This document shows positions 6,028 to 13,795 of a DNA stretch of 40,031 bases, in pieces (within the stretch, counting starts at the first letter, position 1; every line of letters starts with the position of its first letter). Both the position numbers and the translations under genes were made by a program. Source of the stretch: Croceibacterium_B sp035470785 (GTDB lineage Bacteria > Pseudomonadota > Alphaproteobacteria > Sphingomonadales > Sphingomonadaceae); the NCBI GenBank assembly GCA_035470785.1, contig DATIQN010000001.1, forward strand, positions 1 through 40,031. The letters are read 5' to 3'. The notes beneath the pieces are model-generated. The model was not told the origin of the DNA. It ran no database searches and worked only from the letters and a program-made list of their open reading frames with translations.

Positions 6028-8493
6028 TCAGCGCTCGTCTTCGGGCTCGATTTCCGGCTCAATCCACATCGCCGCGCCGGCGAGCGTTTCGGCCTCGAGC
6101 AGCAATTCGTCGTCGACCGCGCCCTGCGGCAGGCTTTCGCGGCCGATCATCACCAGCACCGGCACGGCGAGCGGGCTGACCCGGTCGAGTTCGACGTGGA
6201 CCAGCCGCTCGGCCGCGCTGTCGAGCAAGTCCCCGAGCCGGCCGACATCGGTCATCCGCGCGCGCGCATCGGCCCAGGCGGCTTCGATCAGCACGTGGTC
6301 GGGCTCGTACTTGCGCAGCACGTCGTAGATCAGGTCGGTCGAGAAGGTCACCTGCTTGCCGCTCTTGCGCTTGCCCGGATGCTGCCGCTCGACCAGTCCC
6401 GAGATCACCGCCACCTCGCGGAAGGCGCGGCGCAGGATGTGCGAATCCTGCACCCAATCGAGGAACTCGTGCGTCAGTATATCCGGCGAGAGCAGTGGCG
6501 CCGGATCTTCGATCGACCGCAACCCCCACACCGCCAACGAGTAGTCGTTGGCCACGAACCCGCCGGGCAACAGCCCGAGCTCCTCCATCCGCTTGGTGAT
6601 CAGCATGCCGAGCGACTGGTTCGCGTTCCAACCGGTGAACGTGTAGAACACGCTGTAGTGGCGCTTGGCGTGCGGAAAACTCTCGACCAGCAGGCTGTCC
6701 GGCCCCGGCATCTGGCTGCGCCAGTCCTGCACTTCCAGCCATTCGCGCACGTCGTCAGGAAACCGCGCCCAGCCCGCGCGATCGACCAACATCGCCCGCA
6801 CGCGGTCGGCGAGGTGCGTCGTCAAAGGAAGACGCAGGCCCAGGTAGCTCGGGATCGTCGCCGACGACTTCGCCGCGCGGACGATCAGCTCGAGATCGCG
6901 CAGCGACTCCACTTCGAGGTCCATCCCGGCGAAGCGGAAAGTATCGCCGTTCTTCAGCGAGGCGGCGAATTGCTCCTCGACCTTGCCGAGCGAACGGCCG
7001 TTGCGGAAGCGGATCTCGATCATCTCGGCATCGACGATGATCCCCGCGTTCATCCGGTGGCGACGGGCGTGCTCGGGATGGGTCAGGCGCCAGGTGCCGT
7101 CGGCGTCGCGGACGATGCGCTTGAACTTGTCGTAGGCCTCCAGCGAATAGCCGCCGGTGGCGACGAAATGCAGCACGCGGTTCCAGGTATCCTCCTCGAG
7201 CCAGGCATAGCTCAGGCTCGAACGCACTTCGGCCAACAATCCGGCTTCCTCGAACGGCGCCGCGCATGCACAGGCCATCACATGCTGTGCGAGAACGTCG
7301 AGCCCGCCGGGGCGGAAGTCCTCGCCGTCGCGCTGGCCCTGGTCGACCGCGTCCTTGGCCGCCTGGGCCTCGAGGAACTCGAAGCGATTACCGGGCACGA
7401 GGATCGCGCGGCTGGGCTGGTCGAGCCGGTGGTTGGCGCGGCCGATCCTCTGCAGCAGGCGCGATGAGCCCTTCGGCGCGCCCATCTGCACGACGCAGTC
7501 GATGTCGCCCCAGTCGACGCCTAGGTCGAGGCTGGCGGTCGCGACCAACGCGCGCAGCTCGCCGCGCGCCATCGCTCCTTCGACCTTGCGCCGCGCCTCC
7601 TTGCTGAGCGAGCCGTGGTGGATGCCAATCGGCAGCGTGTCGTCGTTCGCGTCCCACAGCTGCGAGAAGATCAGTTCGGCAAGGAAGCGGGTGTTGGTGA
7701 AGATCAGAGTGGTCTTGTTACGCCGAACGATCTCATAGAGTTGCGGGATCGCCCACAGCGCGGCGTGCCCGCCCCACGGCACGCTCACCTCCTCGGGCAG
7801 CAGGATCTCGACTTCAGGCGGCGCGCCTTTCTCGCCGGCGACGAGCTCGACGCTGTCGATATCGCCCCACGGCGCGAGCCATTCCCGGAAACGCTCGGGA
7901 TAGGCTACCGTCGCCGACAGCGCGGCGCGTTGCGCCTCGGGGGCAATCGCCTGCAACCGGCTGAGCGCAAGCGCCAACAGGTCGCCGCGCTTGCCGGTGG
8001 CGAACGCATGGACCTCGTCGATCACCACGCGCTTGAGCCCGCGAAACAGTTCGAAGCTGTCGGGGTAGCTGAGCAGCAGCGAAAGCGATTCGGGCGTGGT
8101 CAGCAGCACGTCTGGCGGGCGTGTGCGCTGGCGCTTCTTGCGGTCCGACGGCGTATCGCCGCTGCGGGTCTCGATTCGAATCGGCAGACCGATTTCCTCG
8201 ACCGGCGTCAGCAGGTTACGCTGAACGTCGTGCGCCAGAGCCTTGAGCGGTGAGACGTAGAGGGTGTGCAAGCCTTCCGGCGGTTCGGCTCCCGCCAGCC
8301 GCGACGACGTGAAGGCCGCCAGCGTCGGCAGGAAGCCCGCGAGGGTCTTGCCCGCCCCGGTGTCGGCGACGAGCAGCGCATGGCGTCCGGCGCCGCTCGC
8401 GGCGAGCATGTCGACCTGGTGGTGCCGCACGCGCCAGCCGCGTCCGGCAAACCACGCGGCGATCTCGGGCGGGAGAGGGTCTTGCTGGATCAC
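6028..8493 (-). CDS. Ligase-associated DEXH-box (Lhr-type) DNA helicase
   Basis: Superfamily 2 ATP-dependent helicase of the bacterial Lhr-core type, cytosolic, linked in the literature to DNA repair. Taking the GTG start at 8493 the product has 821 residues. Walker A ADTGAGKT is near 43-50, motif Ia SPLKALAHD near 81-89, TTPESL near 132-137, DEVH at 159-162, and SAT in LSATVAYPE. The second RecA-like domain has FTNTRF and the motif VI run QRIGRANH. A C-terminal Lhr winged-helix/beta-barrel region follows (VEVQDW-like, FPHAKRHYSVFY, GRESLPQGAVDDE). The frame is open to a TTG at 8565, but the family consensus begins close to LPPEIAAWFAGRGW, favouring 8493 or nearby; no good SD decides it. In many relatives it sits with an ATP-dependent ligase and an MBL-fold exonuclease; neither is adjacent here. 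Confidence 0.9.
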   Translation of the reverse strand: MIQQDPLPPEIAAWFAGRGWRVRHHQVDMLAASGAGRHALLVADTGAGKTLAGFLPTLAAFTSSRLAGAEPPEGLHTLYVSPLKALAHDVQRNLLTPVEEIGLPIRIETRSGDTPSDRKKRQRTRPPDVLLTTPESLSLLLSYPDSFELFRGLKRVVIDEVHAFATGKRGDLLALALSRLQAIAPEAQRAALSATVAYPERFREWLAPWGDIDSVELVAGEKGAPPEVEILLPEEVSVPWGGHAALWAIPQLYEIVRRNKTTLIFTNTRFLAELIFSQLWDANDDTLPIGIHHGSLSKEARRKVEGAMARGELRALVATASLDLGVDWGDIDCVVQMGAPKGSSRLLQRIGRANHRLDQPSRAILVPGNRFEFLEAQAAKDAVDQGQRDGEDFRPGGLDVLAQHVMACACAAPFEEAGLLAEVRSSLSYAWLEEDTWNRVLHFVATGGYSLEAYDKFKRIVRDADGTWRLTHPEHARRHRMNAGIIVDAEMIEIRFRNGRSLGKVEEQFAASLKNGDTFRFAGMDLEVESLRDLELIVRAAKSSATIPSYLGLRLPLTTHLADRVRAMLVDRAGWARFPDDVREWLEVQDWRSQMPGPDSLLVESFPHAKRHYSVFYTFTGWNANQSLGMLITKRMEELGLLPGGFVANDYSLAVWGLRSIEDPAPLLSPDILTHEFLDWVQDSHILRRAFREVAVISGLVERQHPGKRKSGKQVTFSTDLIYDVLRKYEPDHVLIEAAWADARARMTDVGRLGDLLDSAAERLVHVELDRVSPLAVPVLVMIGRESLPQGAVDDELLLEAETLAGAAMWIEPEIEPEDER

Positions 8494-8667
8494 GCCTTTG
8501 TCTCGCAGGCACCGCTCGCCCCCGCAAGACGCCAAGACGGCATTGGCGTGCGCCGGGCCGCGCAACCGGCCAGTCCGCCGCTCGTTTCGATTGAAGCACC
8601 CGCCACGGGGCGGGGTGGTGCCGTGTGCCGGCGCCGCGATATCAATACCTTACAAGAGGAGACGATC

Positions 8668-9537
8668 ATGGCCGACCGCAACCGTTATGACCGAGGCGAG
8701 CGCTTCCAAGGCGGGCGCGACGACCGCAACTGGCGCGACCAGGAAGAACAATTCTCTAACGAGCGTGGGGCGCAGCCCGAATACGAGGAGGGCTACGGCT
8801 ACCAAATGAGCGAGCCCTACGGCGGCAGCTACGTCCAGCGCCAGAACGAATACGAGACCGGCTGGGATCGCAACACGCGTTATGGCCAGCGCGGCAGCGG
8901 CTATTCCGGCGGGCGTAACGACTACCAGTCGACCGGCGAATACAATTACGGCCCTGCCCGATATGATAACCCGGGATATCGCTTCGGCAGCTTGGCGTCC
9001 GAGGACCAGGGCGGTCGCGACTTTAGCGCGCCGACCGGCCGCTATTCCGGCACGCCGGGCTACGCCGGCTATGGCGCCAGTTCGACCTACGGCTTTGCCG
9101 GAGGCTACGCGGGCGATCGTTCGCGGGAAAGCGGAGAGGGTCGCTATGGCGAGCGTGGCCGCGACTGGTGGGACCGGACGAGCGACGAGGTCATGAGCTG
9201 GTTCGGCGACCGGGATGCCGCCCGCCGCCGCCAACGGGACCATTCGGGCCGCGGCCCGACGAACTACACGCGCTCCGACGATCGCATCCGCGAGGACGTC
9301 AACGACAAGCTCACAGATGACTGGGGAGTCGACGCGCGCAAGGTCTCGGTCACCGTCAACAATGGCGAAGTGACGCTCGACGGCACGGTTTCCACCCGGC
9401 TGCAGAAGCGCCGCGCGGAAGACTGCGCCGACGACGTATCGGGCGTGAAGCACGTCCAGAACAACCTGCGGGTGCAGGATGGCTCGACATGGGACGCCGG
9501 CGAGACTGACCGGACCGACGCCGATACCACCATTTGA
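8668..9537 (+). CDS. BON-domain protein with a Tyr/Gly/Arg-rich N-terminal region
   Basis: The product has 289 residues. The ATG at 8668 has an excellent SD, AAGAGGAGA (8654-8662). Residues 1 to about 165 are low complexity and very hydrophilic, rich in Gly, Tyr, Arg, Asp, Gln and Ser (RYDRGERFQGG, YGGSYVQRQNEYETG, SGYSGGRNDYQSTG). A short conserved-looking segment, DWWDRTSDEVMSWFGDRDAARR, then precedes a C-terminal BON domain (about 210-275), recognisable from DDRIREDVNDKL, DARKVSVTVNNGEVTLDGTV and AEDCADDVSGVKHVQNNL. BON domains are thought to bind phospholipid or other surfaces, and OsmY-like examples respond to osmotic stress. No signal peptide is visible, unlike OsmY. It is transcribed away from the helicase and ends at its own terminator. 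Function unknown; a stress role is inference from the family. Confidence 0.88.
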   Translation: MADRNRYDRGERFQGGRDDRNWRDQEEQFSNERGAQPEYEEGYGYQMSEPYGGSYVQRQNEYETGWDRNTRYGQRGSGYSGGRNDYQSTGEYNYGPARYDNPGYRFGSLASEDQGGRDFSAPTGRYSGTPGYAGYGASSTYGFAGGYAGDRSRESGEGRYGERGRDWWDRTSDEVMSWFGDRDAARRRQRDHSGRGPTNYTRSDDRIREDVNDKLTDDWGVDARKVSVTVNNGEVTLDGTVSTRLQKRRAEDCADDVSGVKHVQNNLRVQDGSTWDAGETDRTDADTTI

Positions 9538-9557
9538 CCGAGCCTCAGGCTGTCACG

Positions 9558-9584
9558 GGAAGGGGCGCTTCGGCGCCCTTTCTT
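9558..9584 (+). terminator. UUCG-tetraloop terminator after the BON gene
   Basis: GGGCGC (9563-9568), loop TTCG, GCGCCC (9573-9578), extended outward by wobble and A-T pairs (AAG/TTT) and followed by TTTCTT. It lies between the BON gene and the convergent glycosidase-like gene and ends 2 bases before the latter's stop, so it may serve mainly the plus-strand gene. Confidence 0.8.
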
Positions 9585-9585
9585 G

Positions 9586-10482
9586 TCAGCGGTAAGCGCG
9601 GACCATTGCGCGGCGCAGCGTGCAATCCTCAAGCGAGAAGTACAGCGCGATCATGTCGCCCTCGATCACCGTGGAGGCCGCGAAGGCCATGTCGGCCGCA
9701 GACCGCTCGGCGGCGGGCGGCGGTACCAGAAGCGGCTCGACGCACCTTCCGGTGATGCAGGTATAATCCGCGTCGAAGCTGATCCAGCCGATCCGCCAAC
9801 GAGCATCGATCGTCGCGCCGTTGTAGAACATCACCGGATCGAACCCGGGCAGTTGCACGACCGGGCCGGTCGACAAGTGCCAGTTGTCCCAGCTGTCTTC
9901 CCGGATCGTGAACGGCACCGGCAGGGGTTGCCATGGGCCGCCCGCCTTATGCTCCCTGGCCAGCCCGACGCGCGAGGCGTTTTCGTGCGCGTATTCGTAG
10001 AACAGCCGCCACAGGCCCTTGCTGGTCTGGACGAGCGTCGCTTCCTTGATGTTGCCGTACCCGGGGCGCGCCTTGAAGGCGACCTCGCGCTTGACCAGCC
10101 GGTCGAGCGTCGGCCCGCTCGCAACCATCAGGCAGCCCTGCTCGTGGGCTGCATCGACGCCGGTGTAGAACACTGTGTAGCCGTTCTCGTCGACCAGCAC
10201 CGTCGGGTCCTCACAGCCCCCGTCATCGGACGCCAACCCATCACCCTCGGGGACGATCGCCAGTTTCGGCTCGACCGTGAAATGCAGGCCGTCCCGGCTG
10301 TGGGCGGCGGCAATCACGCCGGTCGGCTTGCCCGGCACCGGCGGCCTCGGCACGCCGCGAAGCATCATCCGATACGCGCCGCCCTCACGCCACACGAACG
10401 GGCTCATCAGGTCCATCCCGTCAAGCGGGGAACCCTCGTCGATGACGACATCATCCAGTTGCACGACGACGTAAGCGACCAT
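9586..10482 (-). CDS. Beta-propeller glycosidase-like protein (GH43/GH130-like fold)
   Basis: The product has 298 residues, with the repeated blade signatures of five-bladed propeller glycoside hydrolases or phosphorylases: SPFVWREGGAYRMMLRG, AAAHSRDGLHF, CEDPTVLVDENGYTVFYTG, GNIKEATLVQTSKGLWRLFY, LSTGPVVQLPG with DPVMFYNGA, and IGWISFD. The acidic DPTV position and the EATL glutamate are candidate active-site residues by position in such folds, which is inference. No signal peptide, so probably cytosolic. The frame is open to 10671, but that part lies inside the SDR gene; ATG 10482, 4 bases after the SDR stop, is the natural start. Same-strand partner of the SDR gene. The exact substrate cannot be told; GH130-type oligosaccharide phosphorylase, GH43 or GH32-like are alternatives. 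Confidence 0.75.
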   Translation of the reverse strand: MVAYVVVQLDDVVIDEGSPLDGMDLMSPFVWREGGAYRMMLRGVPRPPVPGKPTGVIAAAHSRDGLHFTVEPKLAIVPEGDGLASDDGGCEDPTVLVDENGYTVFYTGVDAAHEQGCLMVASGPTLDRLVKREVAFKARPGYGNIKEATLVQTSKGLWRLFYEYAHENASRVGLAREHKAGGPWQPLPVPFTIREDSWDNWHLSTGPVVQLPGFDPVMFYNGATIDARWRIGWISFDADYTCITGRCVEPLLVPPPAAERSAADMAFAASTVIEGDMIALYFSLEDCTLRRAMVRAYR

Positions 10483-10486
10483 CGCT

Positions 10487-11266
10487 TCAGGCGCCCGGAG
10501 CAACGATGAGCGACAGCGCCCCGTCGATCGTGACCGTGGCACCGGTGATGTAGTCGGCGGCGGGAGAAAGCAGGAACGACACGAGAGCGGCAACCTCCTC
10601 CGGACGGCCTGCCCGGCCCCACGGAATATGCGTCTCACGCTTGCGGCGAAAGTCTCCATCTTCCACCGCATGCTCGTTCATCGGGGTGAGGATCATCCCC
10701 GGCGCCACCCCGTTGACGGCGATGCCGTGCGGCGCCAGCTCGAGCGCCAGTGTGGCCGTCAGCTGCGCGAGTCCGCCCTTGGCCGAATCGTAGTCGGCGC
10801 CGCCGGCGCGCGGCGCGCGCTCGTGGATCGACGAGATGTTGACGATGCGCCCCTTCTTGTTCGCGGTGACGAGCGGCCGCGCAAAACGGCGGCAAGTGAG
10901 GAACGGTCCGTAGAGGTCGGTCTTGATCACCCGATCGAACGTGGCGAGTTCCATGTCGACCAGCTCGATCCCGCTCATGTTGAGCCCGGCCGAATTGACC
11001 AGCAAAGTCACCCTCCCGAACGCTTGCTCGGCGGCTGCGAACAGGGCTTCGACCGCCGCTTCGTCGGCAACGTCGGTTTGCACGGCGAGCGCGCGCTCAT
11101 GCCCACCACAGCGCTCGATCACGGTGTCGGCGGCCATGCGATCCGAATAGTAGGTCAACGCCACCCGGGCGCCCGCCGCAGCGAGATACTCCACGCAGGC
11201 AGCGCCGATGCCTGACTCGCCGCCGGTCACGACGGCCACCGCGCCGGCCAATGGATTGTCCTTCAT
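10487..11266 (-). CDS. Short-chain dehydrogenase/reductase (glucose 1-dehydrogenase-like)
   Basis: Classical SDR of 259 residues. Cofactor motif TGGESGIG is at 14-21, NSAG at 91-94, the catalytic Ser in NISSIHER (145-146), and Tyr159 and Lys163 in YDSAKGG. PG motif and C-terminal ITGATVTIDGALSL are family-typical. The substrate cannot be read from sequence; glucose/sugar or alcohol dehydrogenases are the nearest named groups. Start ATG 11266 has GAAGCGGGG about 5 bases upstream. The frame stays open to a further upstream start at 11371, which would add 35 residues of non-SDR-like sequence, so the shorter form is preferred. It is 109 bases downstream of the DUF1989 gene and 4 bases upstream of the propeller glycosidase-like gene, which suggests a sugar-related role for that pair. 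Confidence 0.88.
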   Translation of the reverse strand: MKDNPLAGAVAVVTGGESGIGAACVEYLAAAGARVALTYYSDRMAADTVIERCGGHERALAVQTDVADEAAVEALFAAAEQAFGRVTLLVNSAGLNMSGIELVDMELATFDRVIKTDLYGPFLTCRRFARPLVTANKKGRIVNISSIHERAPRAGGADYDSAKGGLAQLTATLALELAPHGIAVNGVAPGMILTPMNEHAVEDGDFRRKRETHIPWGRAGRPEEVAALVSFLLSPAADYITGATVTIDGALSLIVAPGA

Positions 11267-11375
11267 CGAACCCCGCTTCTCGCCTGTCTCATCGTCTAAA
11301 CGCGCGAACGCGCGAAACGGCCACGGTTGCGGCACCGCTCTGCCTTCGACCTGCGTGCTGCCCGTTGCCATTGCC

Positions 11376-11960
11376 TCAACCTTCTAGCGCATAATGGATC
11401 GGCTTGAAGCTTCCTCCGTTCGAGGCGTAGGCCGAGCAGGCGGTTAGGGCGATGACGAGGTCCATCTCGGCGCACAGGCGAATGAAGTCTCCCGCCCGAC
11501 TCAGCGGCGCATCGACCCGCAAGGTGCCGTCCGTCGCGACCGGAACGTTCATAAACAGGTTGAACGCGCATGGGATCGCGTCGGGCTCGATCCCGTAAGG
11601 CGCGAGCGCTTCGGCGAGGTTGCCGAAACAGCCGCGATGCACCGGCCTCTCGGGATAGAAATGGCGAAATGTCGCCTCGCTGCATGGCGTCAGCAGAAAA
11701 TCGTGGCTGCCGACCGTGTCCTCGACGATCGCCAGCATCGCGTTCGAGCGGTTCGACCACAGCCGGTTGCCGGCGGTGAGGCGGATCGTCTCCTCGTAAT
11801 CGAAGGTGCGGCCGTTGGAAATCGCCTCGCGCACGTCAACCGCGTTGAAGGCCAGCAAGTCGGAGACCTGGCTGCCTTGCGGGTCGATGACCTTGAGGGT
11901 CTGCCCCTTGGCGAGGCGGAAGGCCGTGCCGCTGCGTGGCGCGATCTGGAGGACGCTCAC
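11376..11960 (-). CDS. DUF1989 (urea carboxylase-associated / carboxyguanidine deiminase-like) protein
   Basis: The product has 194 residues. Family features: QVSDLLAFNA near 31-40, FDYEETIRLTAGNRLWSN near 53-70, LLTPCSEATF (Cys93), PVHRGCFGNLAEAL (His108, Cys111), FNLFMNVPV and AEMDLVIALTACSA. Cys93, His108 and Cys111 are plausible metal ligands, which is inference. DUF1989 proteins were first named urea carboxylase-associated proteins; from established work, the CgdA and CgdB members form carboxyguanidine deiminase in guanidine degradation. No urea/guanidine carboxylase is in this window and only one DUF1989 gene is present, so that exact pathway is not indicated. Its ATG overlaps the stop of the upstream GntA-like gene by 4 bases (ATGA), strong evidence that they are translationally coupled and work together. 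Confidence 0.85.
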   Translation of the reverse strand: MSVLQIAPRSGTAFRLAKGQTLKVIDPQGSQVSDLLAFNAVDVREAISNGRTFDYEETIRLTAGNRLWSNRSNAMLAIVEDTVGSHDFLLTPCSEATFRHFYPERPVHRGCFGNLAEALAPYGIEPDAIPCAFNLFMNVPVATDGTLRVDAPLSRAGDFIRLCAEMDLVIALTACSAYASNGGSFKPIHYALEG

Positions 11961-12634
11961 TCGGCACGCGGGTCACGGAAGGGGCATTGCCAGTCGTCGC
12001 CGACGATCCGGCCCGAATACTGCCGCGCCTCGCTGGCCTCGCCGTGGCGCGCGAGCATCGGGTTGACGTCGCCGGCCAGCTTGCGGTCGCGCTCGAGGAT
12101 CGTCTCGCGCATCCGCTCGTAGCGCCCTTCGTCGCGCAGCCGCTCGAATTGGTCGTGCAGGTTGAACACCAGCACCGGCCGCGGGAAGCGCCGCGCCGGG
12201 CGGCTGGCATTGGGGTGCAGGCCGACCACGAAGAAGGCCTCACCTCCGAAGCTGAGTGAGAAATGCGGGTCCTCGGGATCGGGGCTGACGCTGTCGGCAT
12301 AGGGCTGGCCGCGCCATTCGTCCTTGTCGGCGAACGACTGGATGCGCTTCCACATCGCCGCTTCGAACTCCTGTTCGGTTAGGTTGCCCGGGCCTTCGAA
12401 AGTGACCGCCAAGCTGCGCAGCCCGCCCGGATCGCGCGCATAGGCGTGCGCCCAGTCGATCAACTCGGAATGAATTCGCACGTCGTCCCACGCGCTCGTC
12501 AAGTCGCGGCAGGCCAGCACCTTGATCGTTCCGCGCGCCAACGCGGATTTCGCGCCGACACACGGGAACGCCGGGTCGGCTATCGTCTCGAAGATATCGG
12601 GCGCCGCGATGTCCGGCCCGCACTGCGTATGCAT
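11957..12634 (-). CDS. YqcI/YcgG family protein, GntA-like putative haem N-hydroxylase
   Basis: The product has 225 residues. Recognisable YqcI/YcgG features: FPCVGAKSALARG near 22-34, VRIHSELIDWAHAYA, LAVTFEGPGNLTEQEFEAAMWKRIQ, DPEDPHFSLSFGGEAFFVVGLHPNASRPARRF, and the Phe/Asn-rich VLVFNLHDQFERLR with a closing GRYERMRETILERD. One member, GntA of guanitoxin biosynthesis, is a haem-dependent N-hydroxylase acting on a guanidino compound, and the Cys and His residues here are compatible with that group; most members are uncharacterised. Start ATG 12634 has a perfect AAGGAG 5 bases upstream, better than the in-frame start at 12658. It is first gene of the run leading to DUF1989 (4-base overlap). 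None of the other guanitoxin genes is nearby, so the substrate is unknown. Confidence 0.8.
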   Translation of the reverse strand: MHTQCGPDIAAPDIFETIADPAFPCVGAKSALARGTIKVLACRDLTSAWDDVRIHSELIDWAHAYARDPGGLRSLAVTFEGPGNLTEQEFEAAMWKRIQSFADKDEWRGQPYADSVSPDPEDPHFSLSFGGEAFFVVGLHPNASRPARRFPRPVLVFNLHDQFERLRDEGRYERMRETILERDRKLAGDVNPMLARHGEASEARQYSGRIVGDDWQCPFRDPRAE

Positions 12635-12757
12635 GCTGTCTCCTTGGGGAATGCGCAATTTACGGATATCTGCCCCCGAAGTTCCAGCAACTGGGGCTTG
12701 CCATGCCTCGGGCTCCTCGCAGCTGAAAGTTTACCACCTTGCGCTAAGACCGCCGGC

Positions 12758-13782
12758 ATGAGCACAAACGGCCCAATTGCCTCGGTCGGCCCAGGAACCA
12801 TGCGGCTGCTGCTGGCCGGGACGGTGGTCTATGACCATTTCTTTGGCCTCAAGATCGGTGAGGCCGCCGTCTATCTGTTCTTCGTCCTGAGCGGGTTCTG
12901 CGTCCACCGCGTGTGGCGCGGGCGTTATTCGCAGACCTGTAATCCTTACCTGACGTTCCTCGCCAGCCGACTATGGCGTTTGCTGTCGGTCATGTTTGCC
13001 GCGAGCATCACTACACTGTTCATCAAGGTGATCCTGCTGGGCAGAGCCTGCCAGAGGTGCTGCCGGGCAGTCCGCTTCACCTGGCCATCTCGAATGCCTT
13101 GCTGATAGGATACGATAGTCTTCCGGCGCCGCGGCTGGTTCAACCCGCCTGGTCACTCGACATTGAGATGCAGTTCTACCTCGTCGCTCCGCTGGTCGCC
13201 GCCGCCCTCGCGTGGTTGGGCACCAGGAGGTTTGTCGTCGTCTATGCGGCGTTGGTCGTTCTCGACTGGACGCTTGACCTGCCTCCGGCGCTAACCATGC
13301 TCGGCTGGTTCGTTGCCGGAACACTGGCTTCCTCGTTCTCGTGGCGCCCCCTCCCAGGCTTGTGCAGATCTCCCAACTTGGTTCGCCCGGCCTGATCTTC
13401 CTGTTCGCGTTCACCGACTTGCGGCCGATAGTTTGATTCCTACTCCGCTAATTATAACGCTTTGTTCAACGTGGCGCTGGCGACGATTGCCACACCAGTT
13501 GTCCTGCAAACTTGCTTCACGAAGCCGGCCGGCAGAGACAACCTATATGGGAATCTGTCGTACGTGCTTTATCTGTTCCATTGGCCGGTGTTGATTGCTG
13601 CGCGCACCATGCAGGCCGCGCATCCCTGGTCAGCCGCCGAAGCAATGGTGATTGCCTTCGGTCTATCGCTGCCGGTTTGGCACGGTTTCGACCGGCCGAT
13701 CCAACGTCACCGCAGCCAATGGGTCGCGAGGCGCAAAGGAATGACGTCGGCCGCCCCCGCGGCGCTCCCTACCTCGCCCTAG
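12758..13782 (+). pseudogene. Acyltransferase-3 (OafA/YrhL-like) remnant with several frameshifts
   Basis: Integral-membrane acyltransferase sequence spread over different frames. From ATG 12758 one frame gives MRLLLAGTVVYDHFFGLKIG and AVYLFFVLSGFCVHRVWRG, the typical family N-terminus. Near 13040-13060 the homology moves to another frame (SLPEVLPGSPLHLAISNALL, then PAWSLDIEMQFYLVAPLV, the signature of the family's central region). It slips again near 13350-13375 (GLIFLFAFTDLRP) and once more near 13432 (NALFNVALATIATPV, YGNLSYVLYLFHWPVLIA), ending at TAG 13780-13782. At least three one- or two-base indels are needed to restore one frame. The locus is less GC-rich than its neighbours, consistent with an acquired gene now decaying; accumulated sequencing indels are the alternative. 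The original would have O-acylated a surface sugar or lipid. Confidence 0.8.
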
Positions 13783-13795
13783 GCTGTCCGCGACG

